A DNA stretch of 64,000 nt, from assembly GCF_018847375.1 (NCBI RefSeq), contig NZ_CP072036.1, forward strand, positions 2,480,001-2,544,000. The letters are read 5' to 3'. Origin of the DNA: Akkermansia massiliensis. Lineage in GTDB: Bacteria > Verrucomicrobiota > Verrucomicrobiia > Verrucomicrobiales > Akkermansiaceae. The translations under genes were made by a program, and so were the position numbers. A model generated the notes under the pieces. That model saw nothing but the letters and a program-made list of their open reading frames with translations. It made no database searches and was not told the DNA's origin. Positions 35,271-44,222 of this stretch are shown in pieces. The stretch's first letter is position 1. Each line of letters opens with the position of its first letter.

Positions 35271-38200
35271 TTATTGCGCCTTTCCGGTGAACAGGGCCTT
35301 CACCCATTCACGGTAGCGCTGGAACATGGCGTACAGCGCCGGAATGAACAGGATGCCCACCACGGTGGCAAGAATCATGCCGTAGAAGGTGGAGATGCCG
35401 ATGGCCTTGCGGCTTGCCGCGCCCGCGCCGGAGGCGATGACCATGGGGAACACCCCGATGATGAAGGAAATGGCCGTCATCATCACGGCGCGGAAACGCT
35501 GCCGGGCCCCTTCCAGAGCCGCCTCCTGGATAGGCACGCCGCGCTCCCGCTCCATCTTGGAGAACTCCACCATCAGGATGGCGTTCTTCCCGGCCAGGCC
35601 CACCAGCATCACCAGCCCCAGCTGGGCGTAAATGCTCAGGGGAGTGTTGCAGATGATCAGGCCCAGCAGGGCGCCCAGCAGGGCCACGGAGACGGAGACG
35701 ATGACGGAAATGGGGACCGTCCAGCTCTCATACTGCGCCACCAGGAACAGGTAGCCGAAGAGCAGGGCCATGCCCATCAGCAGCACGATCTTGCCGTCAT
35801 TCTGCCGTTCCTGGTAGCTCATGTCCGTCCAGGTGATGGAATAATTCTCCGGCAGCGGAAGGGCCTCAATCTGGTTCATCAGCTCTCCGCTGCTGACGCC
35901 TGGCTTGGCCTGGGCGGTCACTTCCGCGGACATGAGCTGGTTGAAGCGGGATATCTGCCGCGGTCCGACCATGTAGGACAGGGTGGCTACGGAGCTGAGC
36001 GGCACCATCTGGCCCTGGTCGTTCTGGATGTAGGTGTTCATGATGTCGTTGATGCTGGTGCGGTCTTCCGCCGCGGACTGCATCTTCACCTTGAACGTGT
36101 AGCCGATCAGGTTGAAATCATTGATGTACATGGAGGCCAGCTTGCTCTGGAGCGTCGTGAAAATGCGGTTCACGGGCACGTGCATGCTCTGCGCCTTTTC
36201 ACGGTCGATGTTCAGGAAAAGCTGGGGCGTGTTCGCCTCATACGCGCTGCGGGCGTACATGGCCCCTGGCAGCTTGTTGATCTTGTCCAGCAGTTCGTTC
36301 GTCACGCGTTCCAGGTCCTTGGGAGTTTCTTCGCCACTGGCCTGGAGCATGAAGGAGACGCCGCCCGTCAAGCCCAGGCCCATGATGGCGGGTGGGCTGA
36401 ACACGGTGGCCTTGGCCGCCGGAATCTCGTCGCACAGGATGGAAGCCTTCTGCATGATGGAATCCAGGGAAAGCTCCGGAGTCTTGCGCTTGTCCCAGGA
36501 GTCAAGCTGGGCGATGCACATGCCCAGGTTTTCCCCGTTGCCGCCCATGAAGCTGAACCCGGAGGTGGAGGAAACCTGGCGCACGCCGGGAATGCTCATG
36601 AGCTTCTGCTCCGCGCTGCGCATGGCCTGTTCCGTACGGCCCAGCGTAGCGCCCGGAGCCAGCTGGATGTCGCAGAAGACGGTGCCCTTGTCTTCCGGGG
36701 GAAGGAAGGATTTGGGAACGGTCTCAAACAGTTTCCAGTTGCCGACCAGCACGGCGGCCAGCAGAATCAGCGTGAGCCAGGCGCGGCGCACCATGATGCC
36801 GGCGCACTTGATATAGCTCTTGCGCGCCCATTCCAGCGTGGCGTTGAAGGGGCGGAAGGGGCTGAACCTGCTCTGCTTCCTTTTCTTCTTCTTCAGCAGC
36901 AGCACGCACAGGGCGGGGCTGAGCGTCAAGGAATTGATGGCGGAAAGGCAGAGGGCCACGCACATGGTCACGGAGAACTGCATGTAAATGTTCCCCACCA
37001 TGCCGCCGAAAAAGGCGATGGGCACGTAAATGGCCACCGTCACCAGCGTGGTGGCGATGATGGCCCCCGTAATCTGGTGCATGCTCTTCTTGGTGGCTTC
37101 TTCCGGGGTCAGGTCCTCCGTTTCCAGAATGCGCATGGTATTCTCCACCACGATGATGCCGTCGTCCACCAGGGAGCCGATCACCAGAATCAGGCCGAAC
37201 ATGGTCAGCACGTTGATGGAAAAGCCCAGCGGCAGCAGGATGGCGAAGGTGCCGATCAGGGAGACGGGAATGGCGAGCGCCGGAATGAGGGTGGCGCGCC
37301 AGTCCTGGAGGAACACGTACGTGATGCCCACCACCAGGATCAGGGCGATAATCAGCGTTTCCACGATTTCCGCCATGGTGGCGGAAATGTATTGCGTGGG
37401 GTCGTAACTGACGACATAGCTCACGCCGTCCGGAAAGCGTTCCTGCAATTTGACCAGCGTATCCTTCACGCCGTTCATGGCTTCCAGGGCGTTGGCGTCG
37501 TCCAGGCGGTACACGGCCATGTTCACGGAATCCTCCCCGTTGTTGCGGCTGCTGCCCGTGTAGGTCTCCGCGCCCAGCTCAATGCGGGCGATGTCGTCCA
37601 GACGGGTGACGTGGCCGTCCTGTCCGGTGCGGACGATAATCTTGCTGAACTCCTCCACGGTTTGAAGCCGCCCGGTGACGTTCACCTTGTACTGGATGAA
37701 ATTGTTTTCCCCTTCCGAGCCGATGGAACCGGCGGCGGCTTGGACGTTCTGCGCCTTGATGGCGTTGGAGACGTCATCCGGAGTGATATTCAGGGCGGAC
37801 ATGCGCAGGGCGTCCAGCCAGATGCGCATGCTGTAATTCTTTTCCGGCATCAGGTTGACGGCGGAGATGCCCGGCACGCGGGCGATTTCATCCTTCACCC
37901 TGGACTTGACGAAGTTGTTCAGCTCCAGGGAACTCATGCTGGTGGACCGGAAGGCGAAGAACCCCAGGATGTCCGAGGAGCGCTTACGTATCTTGATGCC
38001 CTGGTCCGTCACTTCCTTGGGCAACTTGTACTCCACGCGCTTCAGGGCGTTCTGGACGTTCACCATGTTGATGTCCGAATCCGTGCCGCTCTTGAACGTC
38101 AGGGACAGGGAATAACCGCCGGTGTTGTCAGACTTGGAGGAGAAATAAAGCAGGTTTTCCAGCCCGTTCAATTCCTCCTCAATGGGAGAGGCCAGCGTCT

Positions 38201-38378
38201 CCATCACCACCTGGGCGCTCGCGCCCGTGTAAGTGGCCTGCACATTGATGCTGGTGGGGGCGATTTCCGGATACTCCGCAATGGGCAGCTGCTTCAGGCA
38301 GATGCCGCCCGCCAGAATCATCAGGATGGCGATGACGATGGCGAATTTGGGGCGTTTGATAAACAGGTCCGCAATCAT
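35271..38378 (-). CDS. RND efflux permease (AcrB family), second system
   Basis: A 1035-residue inner-membrane exporter. FIKRPKFAIVIAILMILAGG is TM1, LVIGSLVDDGIIVVENTMR holds the TM4 aspartates, and LVGLAGKNAILMVEFSKM is the matching repeat in the second half. It differs clearly from the first permease in the window, for example GSLVDD in place of GLVVDD, so it is not a recent duplicate. It follows a MarR regulator and an adaptor with gaps of 6-7 bp, a compact three-gene operon. No outer-membrane factor is encoded here; it may borrow the one at 6439 or another elsewhere. Confidence 0.94.
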   Translation of the reverse strand: MIADLFIKRPKFAIVIAILMILAGGICLKQLPIAEYPEIAPTSINVQATYTGASAQVVMETLASPIEEELNGLENLLYFSSKSDNTGGYSLSLTFKSGTDSDINMVNVQNALKRVEYKLPKEVTDQGIKIRKRSSDILGFFAFRSTSMSSLELNNFVKSRVKDEIARVPGISAVNLMPEKNYSMRIWLDALRMSALNITPDDVSNAIKAQNVQAAAGSIGSEGENNFIQYKVNVTGRLQTVEEFSKIIVRTGQDGHVTRLDDIARIELGAETYTGSSRNNGEDSVNMAVYRLDDANALEAMNGVKDTLVKLQERFPDGVSYVVSYDPTQYISATMAEIVETLIIALILVVGITYVFLQDWRATLIPALAIPVSLIGTFAILLPLGFSINVLTMFGLILVIGSLVDDGIIVVENTMRILETEDLTPEEATKKSMHQITGAIIATTLVTVAIYVPIAFFGGMVGNIYMQFSVTMCVALCLSAINSLTLSPALCVLLLKKKKRKQSRFSPFRPFNATLEWARKSYIKCAGIMVRRAWLTLILLAAVLVGNWKLFETVPKSFLPPEDKGTVFCDIQLAPGATLGRTEQAMRSAEQKLMSIPGVRQVSSTSGFSFMGGNGENLGMCIAQLDSWDKRKTPELSLDSIMQKASILCDEIPAAKATVFSPPAIMGLGLTGGVSFMLQASGEETPKDLERVTNELLDKINKLPGAMYARSAYEANTPQLFLNIDREKAQSMHVPVNRIFTTLQSKLASMYINDFNLIGYTFKVKMQSAAEDRTSINDIMNTYIQNDQGQMVPLSSVATLSYMVGPRQISRFNQLMSAEVTAQAKPGVSSGELMNQIEALPLPENYSITWTDMSYQERQNDGKIVLLMGMALLFGYLFLVAQYESWTVPISVIVSVSVALLGALLGLIICNTPLSIYAQLGLVMLVGLAGKNAILMVEFSKMERERGVPIQEAALEGARQRFRAVMMTAISFIIGVFPMVIASGAGAASRKAIGISTFYGMILATVVGILFIPALYAMFQRYREWVKALFTGKAQ

Positions 38379-38385
38379 GGGATGA

Positions 38386-39519
38386 TCAGTTTTGAGCGGA
38401 ATACACCGGATTCACCTTGGCGCCGGGACGCACCTTGTGCATGCCGTCGATGATGATGACTTCCCCTTCCTTCACGCCGGAGCTGAAGCACTGTTCATTA
38501 TTGACCGTGTTGCCCAGCGTGACGTCGCGGCGCTCCACCACGCCCTGGTCATTCACCACGTAAACGTAGCTCTTGTAGGCGTCGTGCATCACGGAGGAAA
38601 TGTTGGCAGCCGGGAAGCGGTCCACGTTCTTCTTGGAAAGATTCACCGTGACCACGCCGCCGGGCGTCAGCACGTCTTCCGGATTGGGGAACCTGGCCCA
38701 GACGTTCAGGGTGTCCGTAGTCGGCTGGACGGTATTGTCCGTCATGAAAATCTTGCCCGGCTGGTCATATGCCTTGCCGTTGGCGAGGTTGACGGACACC
38801 AGGGCGTCCTTCTTCATCTTCTCCTGGGTGCCGAACAGGGAAAGAAAATCGCGTTCGCTGATGGGGAACTTCACGTACACCTCGTCAATGCCCGTGATGG
38901 TCACCAGGGAACCGGAGGTGGGCGTGATGTAATTGCCCGTGGAAAAAGTGACGCGTCCCGTGCGTCCCGTGATGGGGGCCGTCAGTTTGGTGTAATTGAG
39001 GTCATCCTTCGCTACCGTGATGGCGGCGTCTGCGGACTGGATCTCCGCTTCCAGGGCGTGCATGGTGCTCTTGGCGTTTTCCACCGTATCCATGGAGACG
39101 GACTTGGAGGCCAGCAGCCTGTTATAGCGTTCAAAGCTGTTCTTCGCGTAAAGCAGCTTGGCTTCCAGCTGGGCCTTCTTGGCCACCGCTTCCTCCACGG
39201 CCGCCTTGTAGCGCGTGTCTTCTATCTCGAAAAGGAGGTCTCCCTTCTTCACCACCTTGCCTTCCCGGAAGCGGGTGGCCACGATGTTGCCGGAAACGCG
39301 GGGCTGTACGGTTACCCGGTCAATGGCTTCCACCTGGCCGATGTATTTCTTGTTCACCGCGCTGTCGATGGCGGTCGCTTTCTCGACGAGTACGGTACTG
39401 GGCTTGGCGGCCCCTCCCGGCGCTCCCTGGGAATAACCCGGAACAAGCAGAGAGAAAAGCAGGCCGGATCCGGCCAGCAGGCGGAGGGGAACCTTCCGTT
39501 GGTGCGTATGTTTTTTCAT
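38386..39519 (-). CDS. RND periplasmic adaptor protein, second system
   Basis: A 377-residue membrane-fusion protein. The N-terminus MKKHTHQRKVPLRLLAGSGLLFSLLVPGYSQGA is a signal peptide without a lipobox cysteine, unlike the adaptor of the first operon. VQPRVSGNIVATRFREGKVVKKGDLLFEI is the first lipoyl half, followed by the helical hairpin (AKKAQLEAKLLYAKNSFERYN), the second lipoyl half APITGRTGRVTFSTGNYI, and beta-barrel parts. It links the permease (7 bp downstream) to an outer-membrane channel. Length and domain order are standard. Confidence 0.92.
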   Translation of the reverse strand: MKKHTHQRKVPLRLLAGSGLLFSLLVPGYSQGAPGGAAKPSTVLVEKATAIDSAVNKKYIGQVEAIDRVTVQPRVSGNIVATRFREGKVVKKGDLLFEIEDTRYKAAVEEAVAKKAQLEAKLLYAKNSFERYNRLLASKSVSMDTVENAKSTMHALEAEIQSADAAITVAKDDLNYTKLTAPITGRTGRVTFSTGNYITPTSGSLVTITGIDEVYVKFPISERDFLSLFGTQEKMKKDALVSVNLANGKAYDQPGKIFMTDNTVQPTTDTLNVWARFPNPEDVLTPGGVVTVNLSKKNVDRFPAANISSVMHDAYKSYVYVVNDQGVVERRDVTLGNTVNNEQCFSSGVKEGEVIIIDGMHKVRPGAKVNPVYSAQN

Positions 39520-39525
39520 ATGGTA

Positions 39526-39996
39526 TTATTTACTGTAAACGTGGTTGTAAAGGGTATCCACAATGCGGCAGAAATTCTCCTTGTCCTCCTCCGCCAGGGT
39601 GCTGAACAGGGTGTCCAGCCGTTGCTTCATGCCGTTGTAAAGCAGCTGGAACCTGGACTCCCCTTCCTCGGAAAGGCGGATGCACAGGGAACGCCTGTCG
39701 CGCGGGTTCTCCTTGCGGTCAAACAGGCCCTTCTTCACCATGCTGTCCACCAGCAGGGACGTGGAGGGAATGCTCATGCGGAGATGGTGGGCGAGCGTCT
39801 TCAGGGGAATGCCTTCATGGCGGTTGGTCATCAACCGGTTCAGGGCGCCCAGGGCATTCATCTGCCGGACGGAGAGCCCCATGATCTTCTGATAGTGGCT
39901 CTGGTCCACTTCATTCAAGTTATCTCTTTTAAACTGGTAAAGGATGGTCTCGAACTTGTGAACGGAGGTAGTGATATCCACGGCAGGTTGAAGCAT
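39526..39996 (-). CDS. MarR-family transcriptional regulator
   Basis: A 156-residue winged-helix protein, first gene of the second efflux operon. The helix-turn-helix is TLAHHLRMSIPSTSLLVDSMVKKG, the wing LFDRKENPRDRRSLCIRLSEEG; the DRR motif is typical of MarR. The N- and C-terminal helices would form the dimer interface. It probably represses its own operon and is released by a small ligand, as in other MarR-efflux pairs. Two TGTCAAA heptamers lie just upstream of the start and may be its binding site. Confidence 0.92.
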   Translation of the reverse strand: MLQPAVDITTSVHKFETILYQFKRDNLNEVDQSHYQKIMGLSVRQMNALGALNRLMTNRHEGIPLKTLAHHLRMSIPSTSLLVDSMVKKGLFDRKENPRDRRSLCIRLSEEGESRFQLLYNGMKQRLDTLFSTLAEEDKENFCRIVDTLYNHVYSK

Positions 39997-40006
39997 GGGG
40001 CTGTTA

Positions 40007-40033
40007 TGTCAAAACCGGTTAATTGTTGTCAAA
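40007..40033. promoter_or_regulatory. Candidate MarR operator: two TGTCAAA direct repeats
   Basis: TGTCAAA occurs at 40007-40013 and 40027-40033, exactly 20 bp apart (two helical turns), 11-37 bp upstream of the marR-like start codon. AACCGGTT lies between them. On the minus strand the repeats read TTTGACA, so the outer one could also be a -35 box; the inner one is too close to the start codon for that. Confidence 0.4.
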
Positions 40034-40157
40034 CTAAAACAAATAAAGTTGAGAATTTGTTGCCGTGTCGAAATAAATCGGAAAAATGAAAAATCACGGC
40101 TCCTTCACCATACAAACCGCCGGAGGTTGCGGAAGTTTCAAAAAAAGTCTTTTTTTC

Positions 40158-40187
40158 TTGTCACTGGGGTATAAAGGCGTGTATAAG
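40158..40187 (+). promoter_or_regulatory. Candidate promoter of tRNA-Asp
   Basis: TTGTCA (40158-40163) and TATAAG (40182-40187), spacer 18 bp, would start transcription about 38 bases before the mature tRNA. The discriminator region is GC-rich, as often for stable RNA genes. Confidence 0.45.
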
Positions 40188-40231
40188 CCTCCACGTCCTC
40201 GCCGCAAGGCAGGAACAACATTCAAGGTCAG

Positions 40232-40309
40232 GGAGCGGTAGCTCAGTTCGGTTAGAGCGCCAGCCTGTCACGCTGGAGGTCGCGGGTTCGAGCCCCGTCC
40301 GCTTCGCCA
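40232..40309 (+). tRNA. tRNA-Asp (anticodon GTC)
   Basis: A 78-nt cloverleaf with encoded CCA. The acceptor stem GGAGCGG pairs with CCGCTTC (one G-U pair), the D-arm is GCTC...GAGC, the anticodon arm CCAGC-CTGTCAC-GCTGG with anticodon GTC at 40267-40269, and the T-arm CGGGTTCGAGCCCCG region contains the invariant GTTCGAG. A terminator follows at 40331. Confidence 0.95.
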
Positions 40310-40330
40310 CCTTGTTTCAAAGAAGAAACG

Positions 40331-40352
40331 GCCGCCTCCGGGCGGCTTTTTT
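40331..40352 (+). terminator. Rho-independent terminator of tRNA-Asp
   Basis: A GCCGCC/GGCGGC stem (40331-40336 with 40341-40346), 4-nt loop TCCG, then six T's. Located 22 bases after the tRNA 3' end. Confidence 0.85.
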
Positions 40353-40584
40353 GTGCCCTGGGATTGTCCGGTTCTCCGGCACCTGTTCGTTTGCCTGTTT
40401 TTTCCCAAGACGCATCCCGGCAGGGGTGGTGCCTTTGCATAAATCCCCACGGTTTGAATGAAAGGCATCCAACCGGGAGCGGAGGCTCTTATTCTCCCTT
40501 CTCCTTCTCTCCGCCAAACCCCTCCTTTCCGCGGAGCAGGGGACCATGCTTGATTTCGCCACAATCTTCCCCCATGATACCCGC

Positions 40585-41586
40585 ATGATTCTGGAACTGC
40601 ACTCCCCGCTGGACATGCATCTTCACCTGAGGGACGGCGACATGCTGAAACTGGTCGCACCCCTGAGCTCCGCCTCCTTTGCCGGGGCGGTCATCATGCC
40701 CAACCTGGTGCCCCCTGTGGCGGATGCGGATGCGGTGCAGGCCTACCGGCAGCGGGTGCTGGACGCTTGCGGGGGAGACGTCTTCCAGCCGTACATGACG
40801 GCGTTCTTCCGCTCCTATTCCGAAAAGGAACTGGCTACGCTCAAGGAACTGGTATTCGGCATCAAGCTGTACCCAGCGGGAGCAACCACGAACAGCGAAG
40901 GAGGCGTAAGGGCCATGAAGGATGCGGAGGGCACCATGTCCCTCATGCAGGAAATGGGCATTCCGCTGCTGGTTCACGGTGAAAGCCACGGATTCGTGAT
41001 GGACCGGGAAGCCGAATTCCTGGACGTTTACCGTGATCTGGCCACCCGCTTCCCCCGGCTGACCATCTGCATGGAACACATCACCACGGCCTCCGCCGTG
41101 CGGCTGCTGGATGAATTTGAAAACCTGGCGGCTACCGTAACCCTCCAGCACCTTCTTATCACGCTGGACGACGTGGCCGGGGGCATGCTGCGCCCCCACC
41201 TCTTCTGCAAGCCGATCGCCAAAAGGCCGGAAGACCGGGAAGCGCTGTTGAAAGCTGCCCTATCCGGACATCCGCGCCTCATGTTCGGCAGTGACTCCGC
41301 CCCCCATCCCGTCCACGCCAAGGAAGCGTGCGGCTGCGCCGCCGGCGTATTCACCGCTCCCATCGCCCTGCCGCGCCTGGCGGCCCTGTTTGACGGACAC
41401 GGCGCCCTGGACCGGTTGCAGGGCTTCGTTTCCGGCCATGCCTGTTCCCTGTACGGACTGAAGCCTCCTGCCAGGACGGTGCGCCTGCAGCGGCGGGAAA
41501 TGCTGGTGCCGGCCGCCTACGAGGGGCATGGACAGAAAGTGGTGCCGATGGAGGCCGGAAGCGTCATTCCCTGGAGCCTGGTGTGA
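40585..41586 (+). CDS. pyrC: Dihydroorotase (class II, PyrC type)
   Basis: A 333-residue enzyme of pyrimidine biosynthesis. It closes carbamoyl-aspartate to dihydroorotate. [13 protein letters not shown] holds the two metal histidines, [10 protein letters not shown] follows, the carboxylated lysine lies in [17 protein letters not shown], further histidines are in LVHGES and CMEHITT, and the catalytic aspartate is in [11 protein letters not shown]. This is the E. coli PyrC type, not the multifunctional type. I chose the ATG at 40585 ([15 protein letters not shown]), which puts a short strand before the HxH motif; an in-frame ATG at 40546 would add 13 residues. No ribosome site decides between them. 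Confidence 0.93.
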   Translation: MILELHSPLDMHLHLRDGDMLKLVAPLSSASFAGAVIMPNLVPPVADADAVQAYRQRVLDACGGDVFQPYMTAFFRSYSEKELATLKELVFGIKLYPAGATTNSEGGVRAMKDAEGTMSLMQEMGIPLLVHGESHGFVMDREAEFLDVYRDLATRFPRLTICMEHITTASAVRLLDEFENLAATVTLQHLLITLDDVAGGMLRPHLFCKPIAKRPEDREALLKAALSGHPRLMFGSDSAPHPVHAKEACGCAAGVFTAPIALPRLAALFDGHGALDRLQGFVSGHACSLYGLKPPARTVRLQRREMLVPAAYEGHGQKVVPMEAGSVIPWSLV

Positions 41587-41677
41587 CGGCCACCCCCGCG
41601 GGAAGATGACAGAAAGCAATTGAAGGAAACCGTCTTTATACTGGATATTCCGGACGATCTCACTACAATCCCTGCTC

Positions 41678-42307
41678 ATGGATCGGATTCGCGTTTATAC
41701 GGGTGGAGTAGCTTCCTGTAATGGTTATCTCTTCAAGACGAAGGATAACTCTTACGTGGCGGTGGACGCTCCGTCCGGCTTCGCGGACTGGATATACTCC
41801 AAAAAGCCCGATATCATCATCACGGACCTTCTCATCACGCACCAGCACTTTGACCACGTGGAGGACGCCTGCCGCATGCGCCAGATCTTCGGCTGCCGCA
41901 TTCATGCCGGACAGCCTTACACTGAAGACTTGACGCTGGAAAAAATGGCGCGCGACGCCTGGGGGCTTCCCCTCAACGTACAGCCGTTTGTGGTGGATGA
42001 AATACTCACGCCGGACATCCACACGGCAAACTGGGGCGGCCTGCTGTGGCATCTGCACCAGGTGCCGGGACACTCTCCGGACAGCATCGTTTACGACCTG
42101 CCGGACGAGGGAATCATGTTCACGGGAGACGTTATCTTTGCCGGTTCCATCGGACGGACGGACCTTCCGGGAGGGAACCTGCGCCTGCTGAAACAGGGCA
42201 TAGAAAAGAAAGTGCTCAACCAGCCCGCCACGACCATGATTTTCCCGGGGCACGGACCGTACACCACCGTGAAGAATGAACTACTGACCAATCCGTTCAT
42301 CTCCTGA
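41678..42307 (+). CDS. Metallo-beta-lactamase-fold hydrolase (glyoxalase II-like)
   Basis: A 209-residue cytoplasmic hydrolase. The zinc-binding HxHxDH motif is THQHFDHVEDA near residue 57. A further histidine lies in VPGHSPDSIVY, the bridging aspartate in MFTGDVIFAGSIGRTDLPGG, and the last histidine in FPGHGPYTTV. GSIGRTDLPGG is shared with hydroxyacylglutathione hydrolases and related thioesterase-like enzymes; the short length and missing C-terminal helical domain set it apart from true GloB. Probable role: thioester or lactone hydrolysis, substrate unknown. It lies upstream of a helicase gene with a 60-bp gap. Confidence 0.88.
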   Translation: MDRIRVYTGGVASCNGYLFKTKDNSYVAVDAPSGFADWIYSKKPDIIITDLLITHQHFDHVEDACRMRQIFGCRIHAGQPYTEDLTLEKMARDAWGLPLNVQPFVVDEILTPDIHTANWGGLLWHLHQVPGHSPDSIVYDLPDEGIMFTGDVIFAGSIGRTDLPGGNLRLLKQGIEKKVLNQPATTMIFPGHGPYTTVKNELLTNPFIS

Positions 42308-42368
42308 CCACGCTTCCCGCGCCGCTGCGCGGGGACGTGCTCTACTCTCTAGCAAGCATACAAGATCA

Positions 42369-43571
42369 ATGTTATTTTCAGAATTAGGTTTATCGGAACC
42401 CGTCTTGAAGGCGGTGGAAAAATGCGGTTATGAACATCCCACCCCCATTCAGGAGCAGGCCATTCCCATCATTCTGGAGGGCCGGGACCTCATTGGGGCC
42501 TCCCAGACGGGAACGGGAAAAACCGCCGCTTTTGCCCTCCCCCTGCTGACAAAGCTTCAACCCATCGGCAAGCCCCAGATACTGGTGCTGGAACCCACCC
42601 GCGAACTGGCGGACCAGGTGGCGGAAGCCTTTGCCGAATACGGCGAATTCACCGGGTTGAAAGTGGCCCTGCTGTACGGTGGCGTGGGCTACGGGAAGCA
42701 GACGGAAGACCTGAAAAACGGAGCGGACATCGTGGTGGCAACGCCCGGCCGCCTGGTGGACCACTTCTACCGCGGCACCATGCGCTTCGGAGAAGTCAAG
42801 GCCCTGGTGCTGGATGAGGTGGACCGCATGCTGGACATGGGCTTTCTCCCCATCGTCCGTAAAATCGTCAACCTCTGCCCGTGGGAAGGCAGGCAGACCC
42901 TCTTCTTCTCCGCCACCATGCCCCCGGTCATCGCCGGATTTGCCAAATGGTGCCTGACGGACCCGGCAGAAGTCACCATCGCCCGGCGCGAAGTGGCCGC
43001 CACCATCAGCCATGCCTTTTACCCGGTGGCGCTGGACCAGCGGGACGAACTGCTGCTGGCCCTGCTCAAGGGGACGGACTTCCATTCCGTCATGATCTTC
43101 ACCCGTACCCGCAAGGAGGCGGACGCCGTGTGCGGCATGCTCAAGCAGCATGGCTACCGCGGGGAAGTGGCCGTCATGCACTCCGACATTCCCCAGAAGG
43201 AACGCATGGAAGCGCTCAAGGGCTTCAAAAGCGGCAAATATGATATTCTGGTGGCTACGGACGTGGCTGCGCGCGGCATTGACATCAGCGGCGTGACCCA
43301 CGTCATCAACTACCGGGTGCCGGAAAATGCGGAAGACTACGTGCACCGCATCGGCCGTACCGGCCGTGCCGAAGCCTCCGGAGACGCCTTCACGATCATG
43401 ACGGCGGATGAAGTGGACTTTGCCACGGCTGTGGAAAACTTCATCGGAAAGCCCATTGAACGCAAAAAGCTGGACGGCTTCGACTACACGTACACCGCCC
43501 TGCTGGAAGACAAGCCCGTCAAATCCGTCCGCAAGGTCAAACCCGCCGGTCCCAAGCGCCGCAGACGCTAA
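42369..43571 (+). CDS. DEAD-box family RNA helicase (RhlE-like, DEVD variant)
   Basis: A 400-residue ATP-dependent RNA helicase. Q motif HPTPIQEQAIP, motif I ASQTGTGKT, Ia PTRELADQ, Ib TPGRL, motif II LDEVDRMLDMGF (DEVD in place of DEAD), III SAT, IV IFTRT, V ATDVAARGIDI, VI HRIGRTGRA. The C-terminus KPAGPKRRRR is basic, a short RNA-binding tail as in RhlE. It probably remodels structured RNA in ribosome assembly or mRNA decay. DEVD keeps the metal-binding Asp-Glu, and valine at the third position still allows activity in related enzymes, so I expect it to be functional. Confidence 0.94.
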   Translation: MLFSELGLSEPVLKAVEKCGYEHPTPIQEQAIPIILEGRDLIGASQTGTGKTAAFALPLLTKLQPIGKPQILVLEPTRELADQVAEAFAEYGEFTGLKVALLYGGVGYGKQTEDLKNGADIVVATPGRLVDHFYRGTMRFGEVKALVLDEVDRMLDMGFLPIVRKIVNLCPWEGRQTLFFSATMPPVIAGFAKWCLTDPAEVTIARREVAATISHAFYPVALDQRDELLLALLKGTDFHSVMIFTRTRKEADAVCGMLKQHGYRGEVAVMHSDIPQKERMEALKGFKSGKYDILVATDVAARGIDISGVTHVINYRVPENAEDYVHRIGRTGRAEASGDAFTIMTADEVDFATAVENFIGKPIERKKLDGFDYTYTALLEDKPVKSVRKVKPAGPKRRRR

Positions 43572-43615
43572 GGGGGAGCTGACAAGGTTCTCTCTGCGGG
43601 AATGAATATCATCCC

Positions 43616-44119
43616 ATGCGCATCCTTGCCATAGACCCGGCCATCCGCAACACGGGCTATGCCGTGGTGGAGGGCGACCATCGCCGGGCGTGCGCGCTGG
43701 ACTACGGAACGCTCTCCATTCCCCGGAGTGTGTCCCAGTCCGGCTGCCTGCTTGCCATCAAGCAGCACCTGGGCAACCTCATTGACAAATGGGAACCGGA
43801 TGAAATGGCGGTGGAACGCATCATCTACGTCCAGTCCCATCAGACGGCCATCACGATGGGCGCGGCCAAGGCGGCCGTGGTCATTGCCGCGGCGGAAGCC
43901 GGACTGCGGATCATGGAATACTCTCCCAAAAGCGTGAAACTCTCTGTTGTAGGGCGGGGGGCCGCTCAAAAAGCGCAGGTCGCCTTCATGGTGCGCGCCC
44001 TGCTGGAACTCCGGGAAACGCCGGAATCCGATGCCGCGGATGCCCTGGCGATCGGCCTCACCCACCTCTTCGCCGCGGACCCCTTGAAGGCCCACATGAT
44101 GGAGAGGAAATACATTTAA
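43616..44119 (+). CDS. ruvC: Holliday junction resolvase RuvC
   Basis: A 167-residue endonuclease of the RNase H fold. MRILAIDPAIRNTGYAVVEGD holds the first catalytic aspartate, AVERIIYVQSHQTAIT the glutamate, and SDAADALAIGLTH the last two aspartates. The stretch KLSVVGRGAAQKAQVAFMV corresponds to the K..VTG.G.A.K.QV signature. It resolves Holliday junctions together with RuvAB, which are not in this window. It is probably independent of the helicase gene 45 bp upstream, though cotranscription is possible. A palindromic element begins right after the stop codon. Confidence 0.92.
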   Translation: MRILAIDPAIRNTGYAVVEGDHRRACALDYGTLSIPRSVSQSGCLLAIKQHLGNLIDKWEPDEMAVERIIYVQSHQTAITMGAAKAAVVIAAAEAGLRIMEYSPKSVKLSVVGRGAAQKAQVAFMVRALLELRETPESDAADALAIGLTHLFAADPLKAHMMERKYI

Positions 44120-44120
44120 C

Positions 44121-44220
44121 AGTGATGAGAGATTAGAGATGAGAGTTTAGTGTAAAAAATCCGGACTTATAGTCCGCGAATTTAAAATCTAATCACTACT
44201 CACTAAACTCTCATCACTAC
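44121..44220. repeat. AT-rich nested palindromic element (MITE/REP-like)
   Basis: GATGAGAGTTTAGTG (44138-44152) is perfectly complementary to 44201-44215. The outer AGTGATGAGAG (44121-44131) can pair alternatively with 44209-44219, because the arm contains a partial tandem repeat. In the middle CGGACT/AGTCCG (44162-44176 region) makes a second small hairpin. The element fills the whole gap between ruvC and the convergent secreted-protein gene. It could act as a bidirectional terminator or be a small non-autonomous mobile repeat. Confidence 0.6.
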
Positions 44221-44222
44221 CT

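Noticed and set aside
35274..38453. A 1059-residue open frame antisense to the second RND permease
   Set aside because: It is His/Asp/Gly-rich antisense of a gene with clear RND motifs and shows no signal of its own.
42316..42333. GC-rich 7-bp hairpin upstream of the helicase gene
   Set aside because: Perfect stem, but no T-run and only 7 bp; it is common by chance in GC-rich DNA, so not called a terminator.
44120..44220. CRISPR-like repeat
   Set aside because: The repeated word GATGAGAG occurs only as arms of one palindrome, with no regular spacer series.
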